DNA of 64,000 bases, from assembly GCA_036583965.1 (NCBI GenBank), contig JAZBQD010000015.1, positions 20,427,310 through 20,491,309 of the forward strand, written 5' to 3'. Positions 24,696 through 35,600 of this stretch are shown piece after piece. Position 1 is the first letter of the stretch; each line of letters opens with the position of its first letter. The translations under genes and the position numbers were made by a program. The notes beneath the pieces were generated by a model. That model was not told the origin of the DNA and made no database searches. It was given only the letters and a program-made list of their open reading frames with translations. Origin of the DNA: Prunella strophiata. Its lineage: Eukaryota > Chordata > Aves > Passeriformes > Prunellidae.

Positions 24696-26467
24696 GTGTA
24701 CACACAGCCCAAATCCAAGGTTTCAGCAGTACAAACAATGGGAACCTGACATTATGTTTAAGCTCCCTCCTGAGTGAATCATACACATGCAACTGCTCTG
24801 AAAGATCCAGTAGCTAAGTTCCCAACAGGAATATGCTTCATTAGTTCCAGTGACTTTTGTTTCTATTAGACAAATGTTTCTGTTTGTCTCATCACACAAC
24901 AACACCCACAAAGCAGACAAATAGCTTTTGCCAGTTTCACACCAGCAAAGCCTAGTTATGCTGGTCTCAGGAAGTCACCTACATCCTTTTGGTTGTTATT
25001 ATCTCATCAAGCAGGCCAACCTTATGCTAGCTAGTTCTTGCCCTGTCTTGTTTCCATCAGTTGGCATAGTGGCTCTTTTTTCAAGGATTCACATTTCATT
25101 TGCATTAGAACATTAATGGAGTAATTTCAGACATAAACACTCAGCTTAACCCTGCTGTACTCTTAGGAAAAGTCCTCTTCACTGTGAAGGCTTTTTGGTA
25201 TTTCCCTTCTCCTCCACTGACTAAAAAAAAGACACAAGAGAGGTCAAGCTCCTCTTCGTGCCACTTTCAAAAACAGCAGCTTTCACAATAACAAAACACA
25301 TCCAACATTTTCTGTCTCACTTAGGCTAAAGTCATAATTTGTCTTCTCCAGACAAACCAAACAAATATAAGACCAGAGTAGGCAGGCCAGAGAATCTTAC
25401 TGCTGGCAAACTTCTGAAGTTTACATGTTTACAAACAAGGAGGGTTTGATCAGCACACATGGCTGAGGCAGTACCACATTCAGAGCCCTGTTTTGCACAT
25501 TTCACCTGAGACCATGCTGGGTATTTAGGAAAAAACACAACAGTCCCAAGAGTGGAAAATCCCAAATCTCCCTGCACAGGGCACAGAGACCAACAGTTGG
25601 GTTTTAGAACCAAACATCTATTTCTTGCTTTGTTACCCATGATTTTTGTATCTGTGGCCACACTGTAGTGTTCCCAGTTCCAGCAAGGAAAGATTAGAAA
25701 ATCTTTCTTTATCCTTGAAATAGCCTACTGGTTTCTGGGAGGAGGTGGGGATGTGTGCTCAGGCCCCTCCAGCTGAGCAGATATTCCAAGTGCCAGATGC
25801 CACTCTCCGGCAAGGAGGGAAGCTGGTGCCTGCTTCATCCCATCCTTCACACTCACTTTCTCTTTTGCTATGAGCTGTAAAGAAAGATTGTGCTTTGTCA
25901 AGGTTAATGAGATATTTATTCTACATTTGATCTCTCCATTTAAAGCTTAATTACTGCCCTAGAAGGCTCCAGTCCTTGGAAATCAGCATCTGTGAGTAAC
26001 AAAAAGATGGAGCCCTCAGCTATTTCACACTACATGAAAGGAGCACCATGTCAGATCATGTTATGAGGTACCTCCATTATCTGTGAGTCAGTCAGTTGTA
26101 GGTTTTCCTCAAGCGTGTGTTACCCCCCACTGTCATCATCCTCCTTCCTTGGTGCTCCCTTTCAAAACACTCTCCTCCCTCCCTCTTTGATGCCCATTTG
26201 AGGACACCCAGCTGTGGTCCCCAAGACTGGGAGATCCTTCAGTCCCTCAGGGAAAGGTTTCCTTGCCATGAAGGCACTCCCCTAATTGGCTGACAATCCC
26301 CCTCCAGAGACACTCAAGCTGTCTGCATGATGTGCTAGGTGTCTGTCCCCTGGAGGGGTGCATGCCTTCCTGGGGATGCCTTCCCTGGGATATAGCTATG
26401 GGCCCTGAATGACAAGGGCAGGAGGAGACACAGAAACCCAAGAGAAGCAAAAAGGGTCGCTCCAAAT
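24696..26467. other. Intergenic; no gene seen
   Basis: Non-coding by appearance. The longest open frame (25332-25661 minus, 109 codons) has no recognisable domain. Confidence 0.5.
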
Positions 26468-26964
26468 GCAGGGCTAGCTCCATGCAGAGCCTGTGTACAC
26501 TCTTCTGCAGAGGCTTCTGGCTACACCAGCCTGGTGCAAGGAGTGGTCTTGCACCTCAGACATCTCCATGTGTCGGAACCCAGGACATCCCTCTGGCTGC
26601 CCTGGATGGCTCGAGCCCCTGGCAGGGGGCTCAGAGACCTTGGCACAGAGCCCAAGACCCCTGTGCCTTTGATTTTGAGCCATGGAAAAAATTACCAACC
26701 TTATATGAAGAGTTACAAGCCACACAAATTAAGTAGAATAATAATAAGTTTATCACAGGGTGAAAATGTAGAATTTTAGGGTCTTTTAGAATAAGGGTTC
26801 GGGGGTCAAGATGGAGGAATTTGAGTGTGTTCTGTCCTTCTTTCTCCTTCTTCACAGCCTCCATCTTCTGGGTGATGGTGGCACTTTTAGAGTAGAGTTA
26901 GACTCTGTAACATAGGTGATAGGTATTGGAAAATAACTGTAAATAATGTACAGGTAGTTTTTAG

Positions 26965-26973
26965 TATAAAAAG
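26965..26973 (+). promoter_or_regulatory. TATA box of the LTR-like sequence, copy 1
   Basis: TATAAAAAG lies about 100 bp upstream of an AATAAA, the usual U3-R spacing of a retroviral LTR. The same motif is in copy 2 at 28295-28303. Confidence 0.5.
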
Positions 26974-27065
26974 ACAACACCCCCCCAGAGGTGGGCAGTG
27001 TGCCGTGGACTGACCTGCTGAACAGACCTCGGCTGGTCAGGGGGAAAATTTGTTAGATAAGAAAT

Positions 27066-27071
27066 AATAAA
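27066..27071 (+). terminator. Poly(A) signal of the LTR-like sequence, copy 1
   Basis: AATAAA, followed within about 20 bases by a likely cleavage region (CTGCACAAG). The copy-2 equivalent is at 28396-28401. Confidence 0.45.
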
Positions 27072-27247
27072 CAGCCTTGAAAACTGCACAAGAAGATTCC
27101 TGACTTCTTCGGTTCTCAGGCCAGAACACAGAGACTTTCTCACTGATCGGGGTCATCTCGAGCTCCTGAGAGACCTCCAACATCCATGCAGGTCCCTGCT
27201 GCTGCTCCCCCTCTTGCCACTGTCCCACACCAAAGCCTTGTAATGAG

Positions 27248-27324
27248 ATGTCAATGTCACCCCTGACATCTGCATCCAACGTGGGTAACATGCCAGAGCC
27301 AAGTCCCATGGTGTTGCACTGACA
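27248..27324. other. 77-bp spacer unique to copy 1
   Basis: This spacer joins copy 1 to the 28-bp array and is absent after copy 2. It contains CATCCAACGTGGG (about 27273-27285), which partly resembles the CCCAACGTGGGG core of a lysine-tRNA primer binding site. The match is incomplete and the site is not directly at an obvious LTR end, so the resemblance is weak. Confidence 0.35.
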
Positions 27325-27801
27325 CAACTGGCTCTTTTTTGAGCAAGAAAAGCAACTGGCTCTTTTTTGAGCAAGAAAAGCAACTGGCTCTTTTTTGAGC
27401 AAGAAAAGCAACTGGCTCTTTTTTGAGCAAGAAAAGCAACTGGCTCTTTTTTGAGCAAGAAAAGCAACTGGCTCTTTTTTGAGCAAGAAAAGCAACTGGC
27501 TCTTTTTTGAGCAAGAAAAGCAACTGGCTCTTTTTTGAGCAAGAAAAGCAACTGGCTCTTTTTTGAGCAAGAAAAGCAACTGGCTCTTTTTTGAGCAAGA
27601 AAAGCAACTGGCTCTTTTTTGAGCAAGAAAAGCAACTGGCTCTTTTTTGAGCAAGAAAAGCAACTGGCTCTTTTTTGAGCAAGAAAAGCAACTGGCTCTT
27701 TTTTGAGCAAGAAAAGCAACTGGCTCTTTTTTGAGCAAGAAAAGCAACTGGCTCTTTTTTGAGCAAGAAAAGCAACTGGCTCTTTTTTGAGCAAGAAAAG
27801 C
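27325..27801. repeat. 28-bp minisatellite, 17 perfect copies
   Basis: The 28-bp unit starts AACTGGCTCTTTTTTGAGC and ends AAGAAAAGC. It repeats 17 times without visible variation. Inside each unit GCTC and GAGC flank six T, a perfect small stem-loop. The minus strand is open through the array because 28 bp gives a 28-residue peptide cycle with no stop, while the + strand meets TGA. The 236- and 301-codon minus-strand frames through this region are repeat artefacts. Contiguous units without spacers rule out a CRISPR array. Confidence 0.97.
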
Positions 27802-28578
27802 AGGGCTAGCTCCATGCAGAGCCTGTGTACCACTCTTCTGCAGAGGCTTCTGGCTACACCAGCCTGGTGCAAGGAGTGGTCTTGCACCTCAGACATCTCC
27901 ATGTGTCGGAACCCAGGACATCCCTCTGGCTGCCCTGGATGGCTCGAGCCCCTGGCAGGGGGGCTCAGAGACTTGGCACAGAGCCCAAGGACCCCTGTGC
28001 CTTTTGATTTTGAGCCATGGAAAAATACCAACCTTATATGAAGAGTTACAAGCCACACAATTTAAGTAGAATAATAATAAGTTTATCACAGGGTGAAAAT
28101 GTAGAATTTTAGGGTCTTTAGAATAAGGGTTCGGGGGTCAAGATGGAGGAATTTGAGTGTGTTCTGTCCTTCTTTCTCCTTCTTCACAGAGCCTCCATCT
28201 TCTGGGTGATGGTGGCACTTTAGAGTAGAGTTAGACTCTGTAACATAGGTGATAGGTATGGAAAATAACTGTAAATAATGTACAGTAGTTTTAGTATAAA
28301 AAGACAACACCCCCCCAGAGGTGGCAGTGTTGCCAGTGGACTGACCTGCTGAACAGACCTCGGCTGGTCAGGGGAAAATTTGTTAGATAAGAAATAATAA
28401 ACAGCCTGAAAACTGCACAAGGAAGATTCCGATTCTTCGGTTCTCAGGCCAGAACACAGAGACTTTCTCACTGATCGGGGTCATCTCGAGCTCCTGAGAG
28501 ACCTCCAACATCCCATGGCAGGTCCCTGCTGCTGCCTCCCCCTCGTGCCACTGTCCCACACCAAAGCCTTGTAATGAG
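27800..28578 (+). mobile_element. LTR-retroelement segment, copy 2
   Basis: Near-identical repeat of 26468-27247, including TATAAAAAG at 28295-28303 and AATAAA at 28396-28401. Differences from copy 1 are nearly all gains or losses of one base in short runs (for example the G run at about 27958-27963, CTTTTG against CTTTG near 28000, and GTAGTTTTAG against GTAGTTTTTAG near 28290). Both insertions and deletions occur, so the two copies end up almost the same length. The open stretch ending DFEPW... in copy 1 is frame-shifted here. That pattern suggests consensus error in one copy. Confidence 0.6.
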
Positions 28579-28625
28579 TTTTTGAGCAAGAAAAGCAACT
28601 GGCTCTTTTTTGAGCAAGAAAAGCA
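28579..28625. repeat. Remnant of the 28-bp minisatellite, about 1.7 copies
   Basis: Begins part-way through a unit (TTTTTGAGC) directly after copy 2 and ends at AAAAGC before unique sequence. It shows that the 28-bp repeat sits to the right of both copies of the ~780-bp segment. Confidence 0.95.
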
Positions 28626-29600
28626 GTGGAGGGCTCTGCCTGCAACACTCCAGCACCACCCAGATCCCACAGACCAGCAATGTCCACCCAGCAACTTGCA
28701 GAGGAGCCAGCATACCCTGTCAGGCCTGATCCTGAGCCCAAGCATTCTTTGCTTGCCTTCATTTTCAGAAGGCTAACATGACAGCAGTCCATTAGCAGCT
28801 GGGGGCAGCTCAGCTTCTGGGCTGAGAGCTTTTGGGTGTCTCTGGTGTCCATCACAGTGTGGGTGCTGCTACAGCTTGTCTTCATTGTCACAAAGGAGTT
28901 GTGTGTGAGCTGCATGGTGTGGCACCCCGAGAGCAAGGAGCACCAGAGCTGGCACAGGAGGCACAGGCATGGGTTTGACACTGACATCAAGCCCCAGAAG
29001 GAGCAGTACTGGATCACAGTGAATGTGCAGATGGCACTGTGGACTGAGAGCTGCTGACACCTTCATTGTGTGGCTGAGGCCCTCAGTGGCAGATGTCACC
29101 CTTCATGCACATTACCAGCCCCATGGAACCCAGAACCAGGACACCAGTGCAGTTACTGGTGGGGACCTCCAGGGGTTGGGGGACTTTCAGGGCTTGAAGA
29201 ACTTCCAGTGGGGGATAGGGACCTGCATGGAGATGTCTGAGGGAGTTTGGGACACCTATGGTGACAGGGACCTCTAGGGATGGCTAAGGACTGTGGGAGG
29301 TTGGGGAGGTCCATGGGTTGGGAATGTCCAGAGACACAGAGGACATGCAGGGAGGGGTCAGGAGTGGGTGATGCCCCTGCACCATAGTGACCCTGTATCC
29401 AACACCAGTGTGTCTCCCTCCCTGCATATGGCTGCAGGTGTTGGGAGCCCCTCTGTGGGGGTGTGTTGGGGGGGATACAACCAAAAAACCACATCAGGTC
29501 AGAAGCTTCAGCCAGGCAGGATGCAAAGCAGCACAGGCCAAACCTCCAGACTGCGTCAGCACAGCACGTTACGCTGAGCTGCACTAATTAGTAGCCTAAA
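28626..29600 (+). other. Moderately GC-rich unique sequence with a 91-codon unexplained open frame
   Basis: From 28782 to 29057 one + frame stays open for about 91 codons. It reads like a hydrophobic segment (residues around VSLVSITVWVLLQLVFIV) followed by a Cys/His/Trp-rich tail (WHPES..., KEQYW, ALW). No ATG starts it and I do not recognise the family. It may be a decayed processed pseudogene, part of the neighbouring retroelement, or chance. The rest (29060-29600) has only compositionally biased frames. Confidence 0.2.
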
Positions 29601-32600
29601 GAGAAACAGCATCACATGGATGAGTTCTCTCTGAATCAAGGCTCCCTGCAGAGACCTGCTTGTACATCAGCCTTTCTACAGGCATTGCACCAGTTTCCAG
29701 CTCTGGCTCCAGGTCATTGTGTTGGTCTCCCATGCTGAAGTCAGGTGCACCTGGCAGGCACCTTCATGGGGGTCAAGGAGAGCTGTGGGGTCACTCAGGC
29801 TCTTAGAACTGAGATGTGCTGGGCAGGAAGCTGAATGCTCTTCTGGAAACACTTCTGCTCTAGGCCCCACAACCTCCCAAAGAGGCAGGGTAAATGGGTC
29901 AGCATGGAACATTTTCACTGGGAGGTGTTTTTGAAGTCAGAATTATGTGTATTCTCTGAGCTTTATATAATTGCTTCTGTAAAGAGAGGAACTGTCATAT
30001 GTCGAATGTCTTAAAAGATTTTAAAAAGCTCATCACCAGAAAGTTATTCTGAACAATTATGTTTTCAGTATGGCCCATGAATACATAAATATAAATGATT
30101 ATTTTATAATCAAAATACTGGGGCTCACTCAACAAGTCTGATTCATGGCTCTTTGCAAAACACTCTGAAGGCAAGGGAGCAGTTACAACTCATCAAACAT
30201 ACATGAATTTAACTATGGGCAAGGGAAGACATTTTTGAATGTAGCTGCATGCCTCTTAAAGACTTGCTATGTTTAAGAGGTCAGTGTCCTTCCAAGGCCA
30301 CTGCTACAATTGCAGTTGTTCACAAGGAAAAAACACTCAGCCTTTGTATTTCAGTTCAAGATAGCTTGGTGAAATCAAATCTACAGAATGTGTCCAACTT
30401 GACTTTTCAAAGCTTAATTTTTAACATTTGCTTTGATATAACGTAGTTGTTCTACTGGTAGTTTAGCCTAAATTGTTTTAAAATTTCTTGTTTACCTAAA
30501 GAACAAATAAAGAGAACAGCAACCAGTCCTCTCCCAGCACTGCAGGAAGGGAAGAGCTCTTTGGCTCCCTGCATCAAGCTGTTGTCCCCCCACTGAAGAA
30601 CTATGCAGTGCTGCACAGTTGTGTTCAGTCTTACCAGGGAGACATCAGTTTATGACACTCCACAGTCTCCAGCTGAAAACTGGAAAAAGCTCTTGTTTAA
30701 TACTTGCCTTAAACTATCTTTTGCTGTATTATACTATCAGCAACATTTATTTGAACCATTTTGAGTATCCCAGAACAAGACACTATTGCTCCTTTTTCAG
30801 GCCTCATGTTTAAAAATAATTACTCAAATTTAAAAAAAAAAAAATGAAGAAACAAACAAGCAATAACAAAACAAGAAATCATCCAGTAATAATAGAGGTG
30901 AGTTTCTCACCTTCTGTTGCAATAACAAAGTTAAACAATTCAAGATGTCATCACGGCTCTGAGAGGCATTCCTGCTTACAACAGCTCTGACGCAGGCAGG
31001 GGAAACTCCTTTCGGAAGTGTCAGGACATGCCCAGCAGTGGCAATGCGTAATGTTTCCTGTTATCATGGGATCTTTCATTAAATACGAAAGGAAAACAAG
31101 GTATGCTGTGCTGGAAAAGGCCGCGTTCCTTGTACTGTGGCCACAGCCCGCGAGGTGGCAGAAGGAAGCGGGTGTCACCGCAGGCTCAGCCCGCACTTCT
31201 CCTCATCACCGGTGTTCTGAATTTTGAAAAGGAAGGCAAAAGAAAAAAAACAATCGAAGAGCAGAAGCATGCTTAGCTCTCATGTAAAAACTTTCCTGAA
31301 GAGGAGGACAAGCTACTAAGAGGATTGTTTATATACAGTAAAGACAGAGAGAAGTGCAGGAAACAAGTGCACGCTTTTAGCACCCTTTAAGCACTAGGTA
31401 TTTCAAAATTGTAAGAGAAATAATAGCAATGGCTAGGAATTATTTTAGGGCTCTTAGTGAAGTGATGACTGCCAAGAAGATGCCTTCAGATAGCTCTGTT
31501 GCAATATAAATTTGCAACAAAATTATCAAACCAGCTCGTTACTAAGCCCACCTGTCCTGTATGTTTATTGACTTTTTTATTGACCAGGTCTCTAACCAGG
31601 GGTAATTAGTTAAAAAAAAGAAACCACTGACAGCTTGTTCAGCTCTTCAGTCTAACACATTTTGAAATCCTGAAGGAATGCAATACATGAATTTATTCAG
31701 AAATCATCAATTAACTTCTCAAGCTCCAAGAAACCTGGGTCCTAATGAAGCTTCCAAGGGAATCCCTCCACACACCTTACCCACACACGACTGCAGCTCT
31801 CTCCTGCACAGAGACACGGTGCTGGCATTACTGAGGAGCATTCCCAACAGCCATGTACTCGGAGGATTTGCTTCCTGGCAGAGCTGTGCCTCAGGTAGGA
31901 CAGTCCTATACATATTTTTTAACTCCCTTTGCAGGATTCCCAGCATGTCCTGCATCTGTTGGAATTGTCAACTGAAGGAAACTCATGCAAACACCTAGCT
32001 TCATCCTATATTGTAAAGGAGGTTTAAATCACAGCTGCAATATACTGCTCTCCCCAGCATGATAGTTCAGCAATATGGCTTTACTATTAGTTTCTTGGGA
32101 AAAGACCACAGAAAACAGAACAATAATCTGTTTAACTCCCCCAGTTAGCAAAGGTAGGGAGGCCAACATGAGCTTATCACATCTGAGAGAGCAGAGAACC
32201 ATAAAAAAACTTCTGTGTATCTGTGTCCTGTGCAAGCCCCAAAGGGAAGGCTGTGATGAGAGCTTGTGCTGGTTGGTGCATCCAACCACAAAGCACCAAG
32301 TCTCAGATAACCAGTTTAACTCAGCCTGTCCCTCACTCCTGCATTGCTGCTGGCCTGACATCATGTGTTGTATCTCCTAGATAAAAGTGAGTGAGGTCAC
32401 CTTAGACTGTCTTTATAGTAGATCTTAATTAGATTGCCCCTGGACTATGTCCTTTCCTTGCCACGTCTGCTCTGACAAAGCAGGCTTGCTGGCCATTACC
32501 TGAGGAGTTTTGCTGGCTGGCTGAGCTGCCTGTGCTCTAGATTCCCTGGAACAGGACCCACAGCACTTCAGTGCTGACTGGCTCACCCTGCAATGCCAGC

Positions 32601-35600
32601 CCTGCCTGCACAGCCTGCAGAAAAGCACTTTAGGAAGAGGTCCCCTTTTCTGTGACAGTATTTCTCTCCATGTTCCCTTCATTAACTTAATTTTCCATAA
32701 AGCTCCCTCACCAGCAGGCTGACACCACCTCCTCAGGAACCTGCAGTGCTTCTTGCAGGTCCAGCCAAGTCTAAAGCACCCACCACTGGGAAATGTTCCT
32801 GTCTGTGGTGCTCTTTGTGTACTAACTTAGGTTCTTCTGCCTTAGGAAACTCTTAGTCCTTTTTAATGGGGCCAGCTTTGTGCTTTTCTGTCACTAAAAA
32901 GTTCAGTACACTTACAGCACCACTGTGTAATTAACATTGCCATCACTTTTTGACAATCTTCACTTGTTCCTCTTATGCTGCAGTTTAGGGCTAATGCAGA
33001 TATCACCAGCAAAAGGATGACTGTAAAGTCATTTGCACCTGAGAGTTTCTTTGGATGTAGAGCCAGTGCTTTTAGTTATAATAAACTCTTACGTTGAAAG
33101 TTAAAAAGCAGTTGAGCAGCACAGTTAAGAAATCTGTTTTCCCATGGATTTTTTAGCAGGATTCTCTGGTGTCCAGCAAGACACAAACTCCCCCCCCCAA
33201 AAATTTGCATTGTTGGGATGCAATGTCTCTTTCATGTATATTTTGTGGTGTCTGAGAGCAAAACTCACAGTGCAGCTCTCAGGAGCTGGGAGGATGCTCT
33301 GTGCATGGATGGCTGCCTCTGCTGATTAACTGCTCCCTCAGATTCTGACTGAAATCAGCCAATGGGGCCAAAATTCCTAGCAGGACAGACTGAATGGTTG
33401 TATAAGCCTCCTCTCTGTGGGAAAATGCTCCAGAAGAATACATGGTCAGACCAACTGTGCATGTCACTAACTGTGCTCTGAGTAAGCCAATTTACCTCAA
33501 CCAGTCTGGTCCTGGTCTCTAATATAGGAGACATGCCAGCAAAGCCTAAGTAGCTCTGATAACATTGTGTATGGAGCAGAAAGTTTAAGATAAAGTCAAT
33601 GGAAAGAATTTAAAGCTGGGTGAGCTCTAAGGCTGAAGCAGAGTCCTGGCATGGTTGGGACCCCTGTACTCAACTGAGCTTTTCCATTTCTGTGGCAGAA
33701 GGACCCCCTGTGCTTGTAAAGGCTCCCCCTTAGAGGAGAGACTGCTGGGGACTGATTGCAGGTGCTATACTCCTCCTGAAGAGAAATCCCTTCAAAATGC
33801 TGTCATCATCTTAATTGCTGATTATGTCTGTTGGCAACAGAAAAGTAATAAGAGCTACTTCTGAGTTAGTGAGCTTGCATGGACTGTGTCAACATACTGC
33901 AGAAGCAATGTATGTTGTGCTAGAAATAAATTGGACTCTATAGCTTGAATACATGCCAAGGAGCAAGTCTGATCTCCAAAACTGCAGCTAGCAGACCATG
34001 AAGAGAAATTGGCAGAAAAACACAGTGATCAGCCATCAAGAACTACAACACATCCCTGCAGATGAGGAGCTCAGGGCTGGGTACCACATTCTCATGCAAG
34101 TGTGCAAGCTGCAAATGAACAACTCCACCTCTTTGAAATTCACTTGTGGGCCTTCTGGAAAGAATCAAACACAGGCAACAGCACTTCAAACTAAAAGTAG
34201 AGGTGGGCTGGATTTCTGCCAGTATTTATCATACATAAGACTTCATTTAATAGAGAGCAGAACCAGAGAAGAGGTCAAGTACATCTGTTGACTGAACACT
34301 TGCCATGCTCTTAATGCTAATGGACCTGTGCACGTCAATGCCCATGAGCAGTGCAGCCCACAGTATGATGCAGGATTATCTTTTAGAATGCCTTGCAAGC
34401 AAACCAAAGTTCAGAAATTCTTAGTCCTGTCTTCCTTATATGTTAAGGAATAATGTTATTCCTACCTGACATTATCTGTCATGATACTGCTTCAGTCCTG
34501 ATGCAGACTTGGGCTGGCTAAGGCTCTGCTGTGACATGAGCCACTGAATTGCTCTGAGCCCCTTCAAAGTCACTGCCTGAAGGGCAGCAGTGGAGATGTC
34601 ATTGGAGAGCAGCTACCCCAAAGGGGTTGGGGTTTTAACTTCTGTAGGCTCTGCTGTGTCTGTGGTAGACTTGGATATCAGGCTGGAACACGATTGCTAA
34701 CACCAGACTTATCCAGTCTGGACTCAGCCCTTTCTTTGAAGAATGGATATTGGATACTTTCTGAGGATTACTGGTATTGTGCTGAGTATCACTGCTGCAG
34801 TCCTTCTGTCACAGCACAGTGGAACAGCTGTTTCCCCCTTAGTCTAAGTAACAGGTCTTGAGACCCTTCCTAGAGGCCATGTGACACTTGGTCAGAAGTG
34901 CCATCACTAGACTGTGCCAGGGCAAGTAATCTTAAGGCTATAAACCACTCTCTCTCCTCTCACAAGCAGCATAAGAGCTGCAGGCACTCAGGAGCAACCA
35001 GGCTTTCTACCATGTGATCAAGTTGATTCATCATTTCTGCTCCAGTAAATCCCACCTAAAACTCTTCAGGATGTACTAAGGTTGGGTGACAGACAACATG
35101 CAAGTATGTCTGCTGGTTTATTATCTCCTGGCCATCATGGTTTGTCCTAACTGTTAAAAACCAAGTATTTTGCTCTTAGAAGGCTGAAGTGGTCACAGGT
35201 TCCCAGCCATAATACCTTTGCCCAGGGCAGGATGCTGCTGTGTTGGGGTCCTTGTGTGTTGTTCAACACATCCCAGAGACACTGCAGCCACATCTAACAT
35301 CACCACTGAGATTTAAGAATGTAGCTGTCCCACCAATGGACAGCTGAGAGCAGGGGATCCAGCATGTGAGGTCAGTGTATTCCACAGGATCATAAAAAGC
35401 AGAGGTGCACAGTGAGCCTGCCATGAGCCTGCCAACTGTGTCCTTCTCAGTTTTTCAGTATTGACATATAATTCCCCCCAACAGCCCTGAAGAAATTCAC
35501 AGAGGCGTGACCGGAATCTTTCCTCTTGCCTGAGCTGTCCTAAGCACAAGGGTGGTTCCTCCCATCTCCTCCTCTTTCCCAAGACAAACATTTCTGCCTT

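Larger units (their letters stand above)
26468..27247 (+). mobile_element. LTR-retroelement segment, copy 1 (3' coding remnant plus LTR-like sequence)
   Basis: This ~780-bp segment recurs at 27800-28578. Its right half reads like a retroviral LTR. It has TATAAAAAG at 26965-26973, then AATAAA at 27066-27071 about 100 bp later, then a U5-like stretch (CAGAACACAGAGACTTTCTC). Before it, about 26650-26736, an open stretch ends with residues DFEPWKK...YEEL and a stop. This could be the tail of a retroelement protein; that is inference. If so, the LTR begins around 26765. The exact TG...CA ends were not fixed. No complete gag, pol or env frame is present, so this is a truncated remnant. Confidence 0.55.

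Noticed and set aside
27325..27801. CRISPR-like array of 28-bp repeats
   Set aside because: Units abut with no spacers and the genome is vertebrate. It is a minisatellite.
27037..28058. Minus-strand frames of 172-301 codons through the 28-bp array
   Set aside because: Produced by the repeat, which has no stop on that strand, and by antisense of the LTR-like segment.
26468..28578. A provirus with paired LTRs
   Set aside because: Only the 77-bp spacer and the 28-bp array lie between the copies. The repeated segment does not begin with TG or end with CA, and it appears to include sequence upstream of the LTR.
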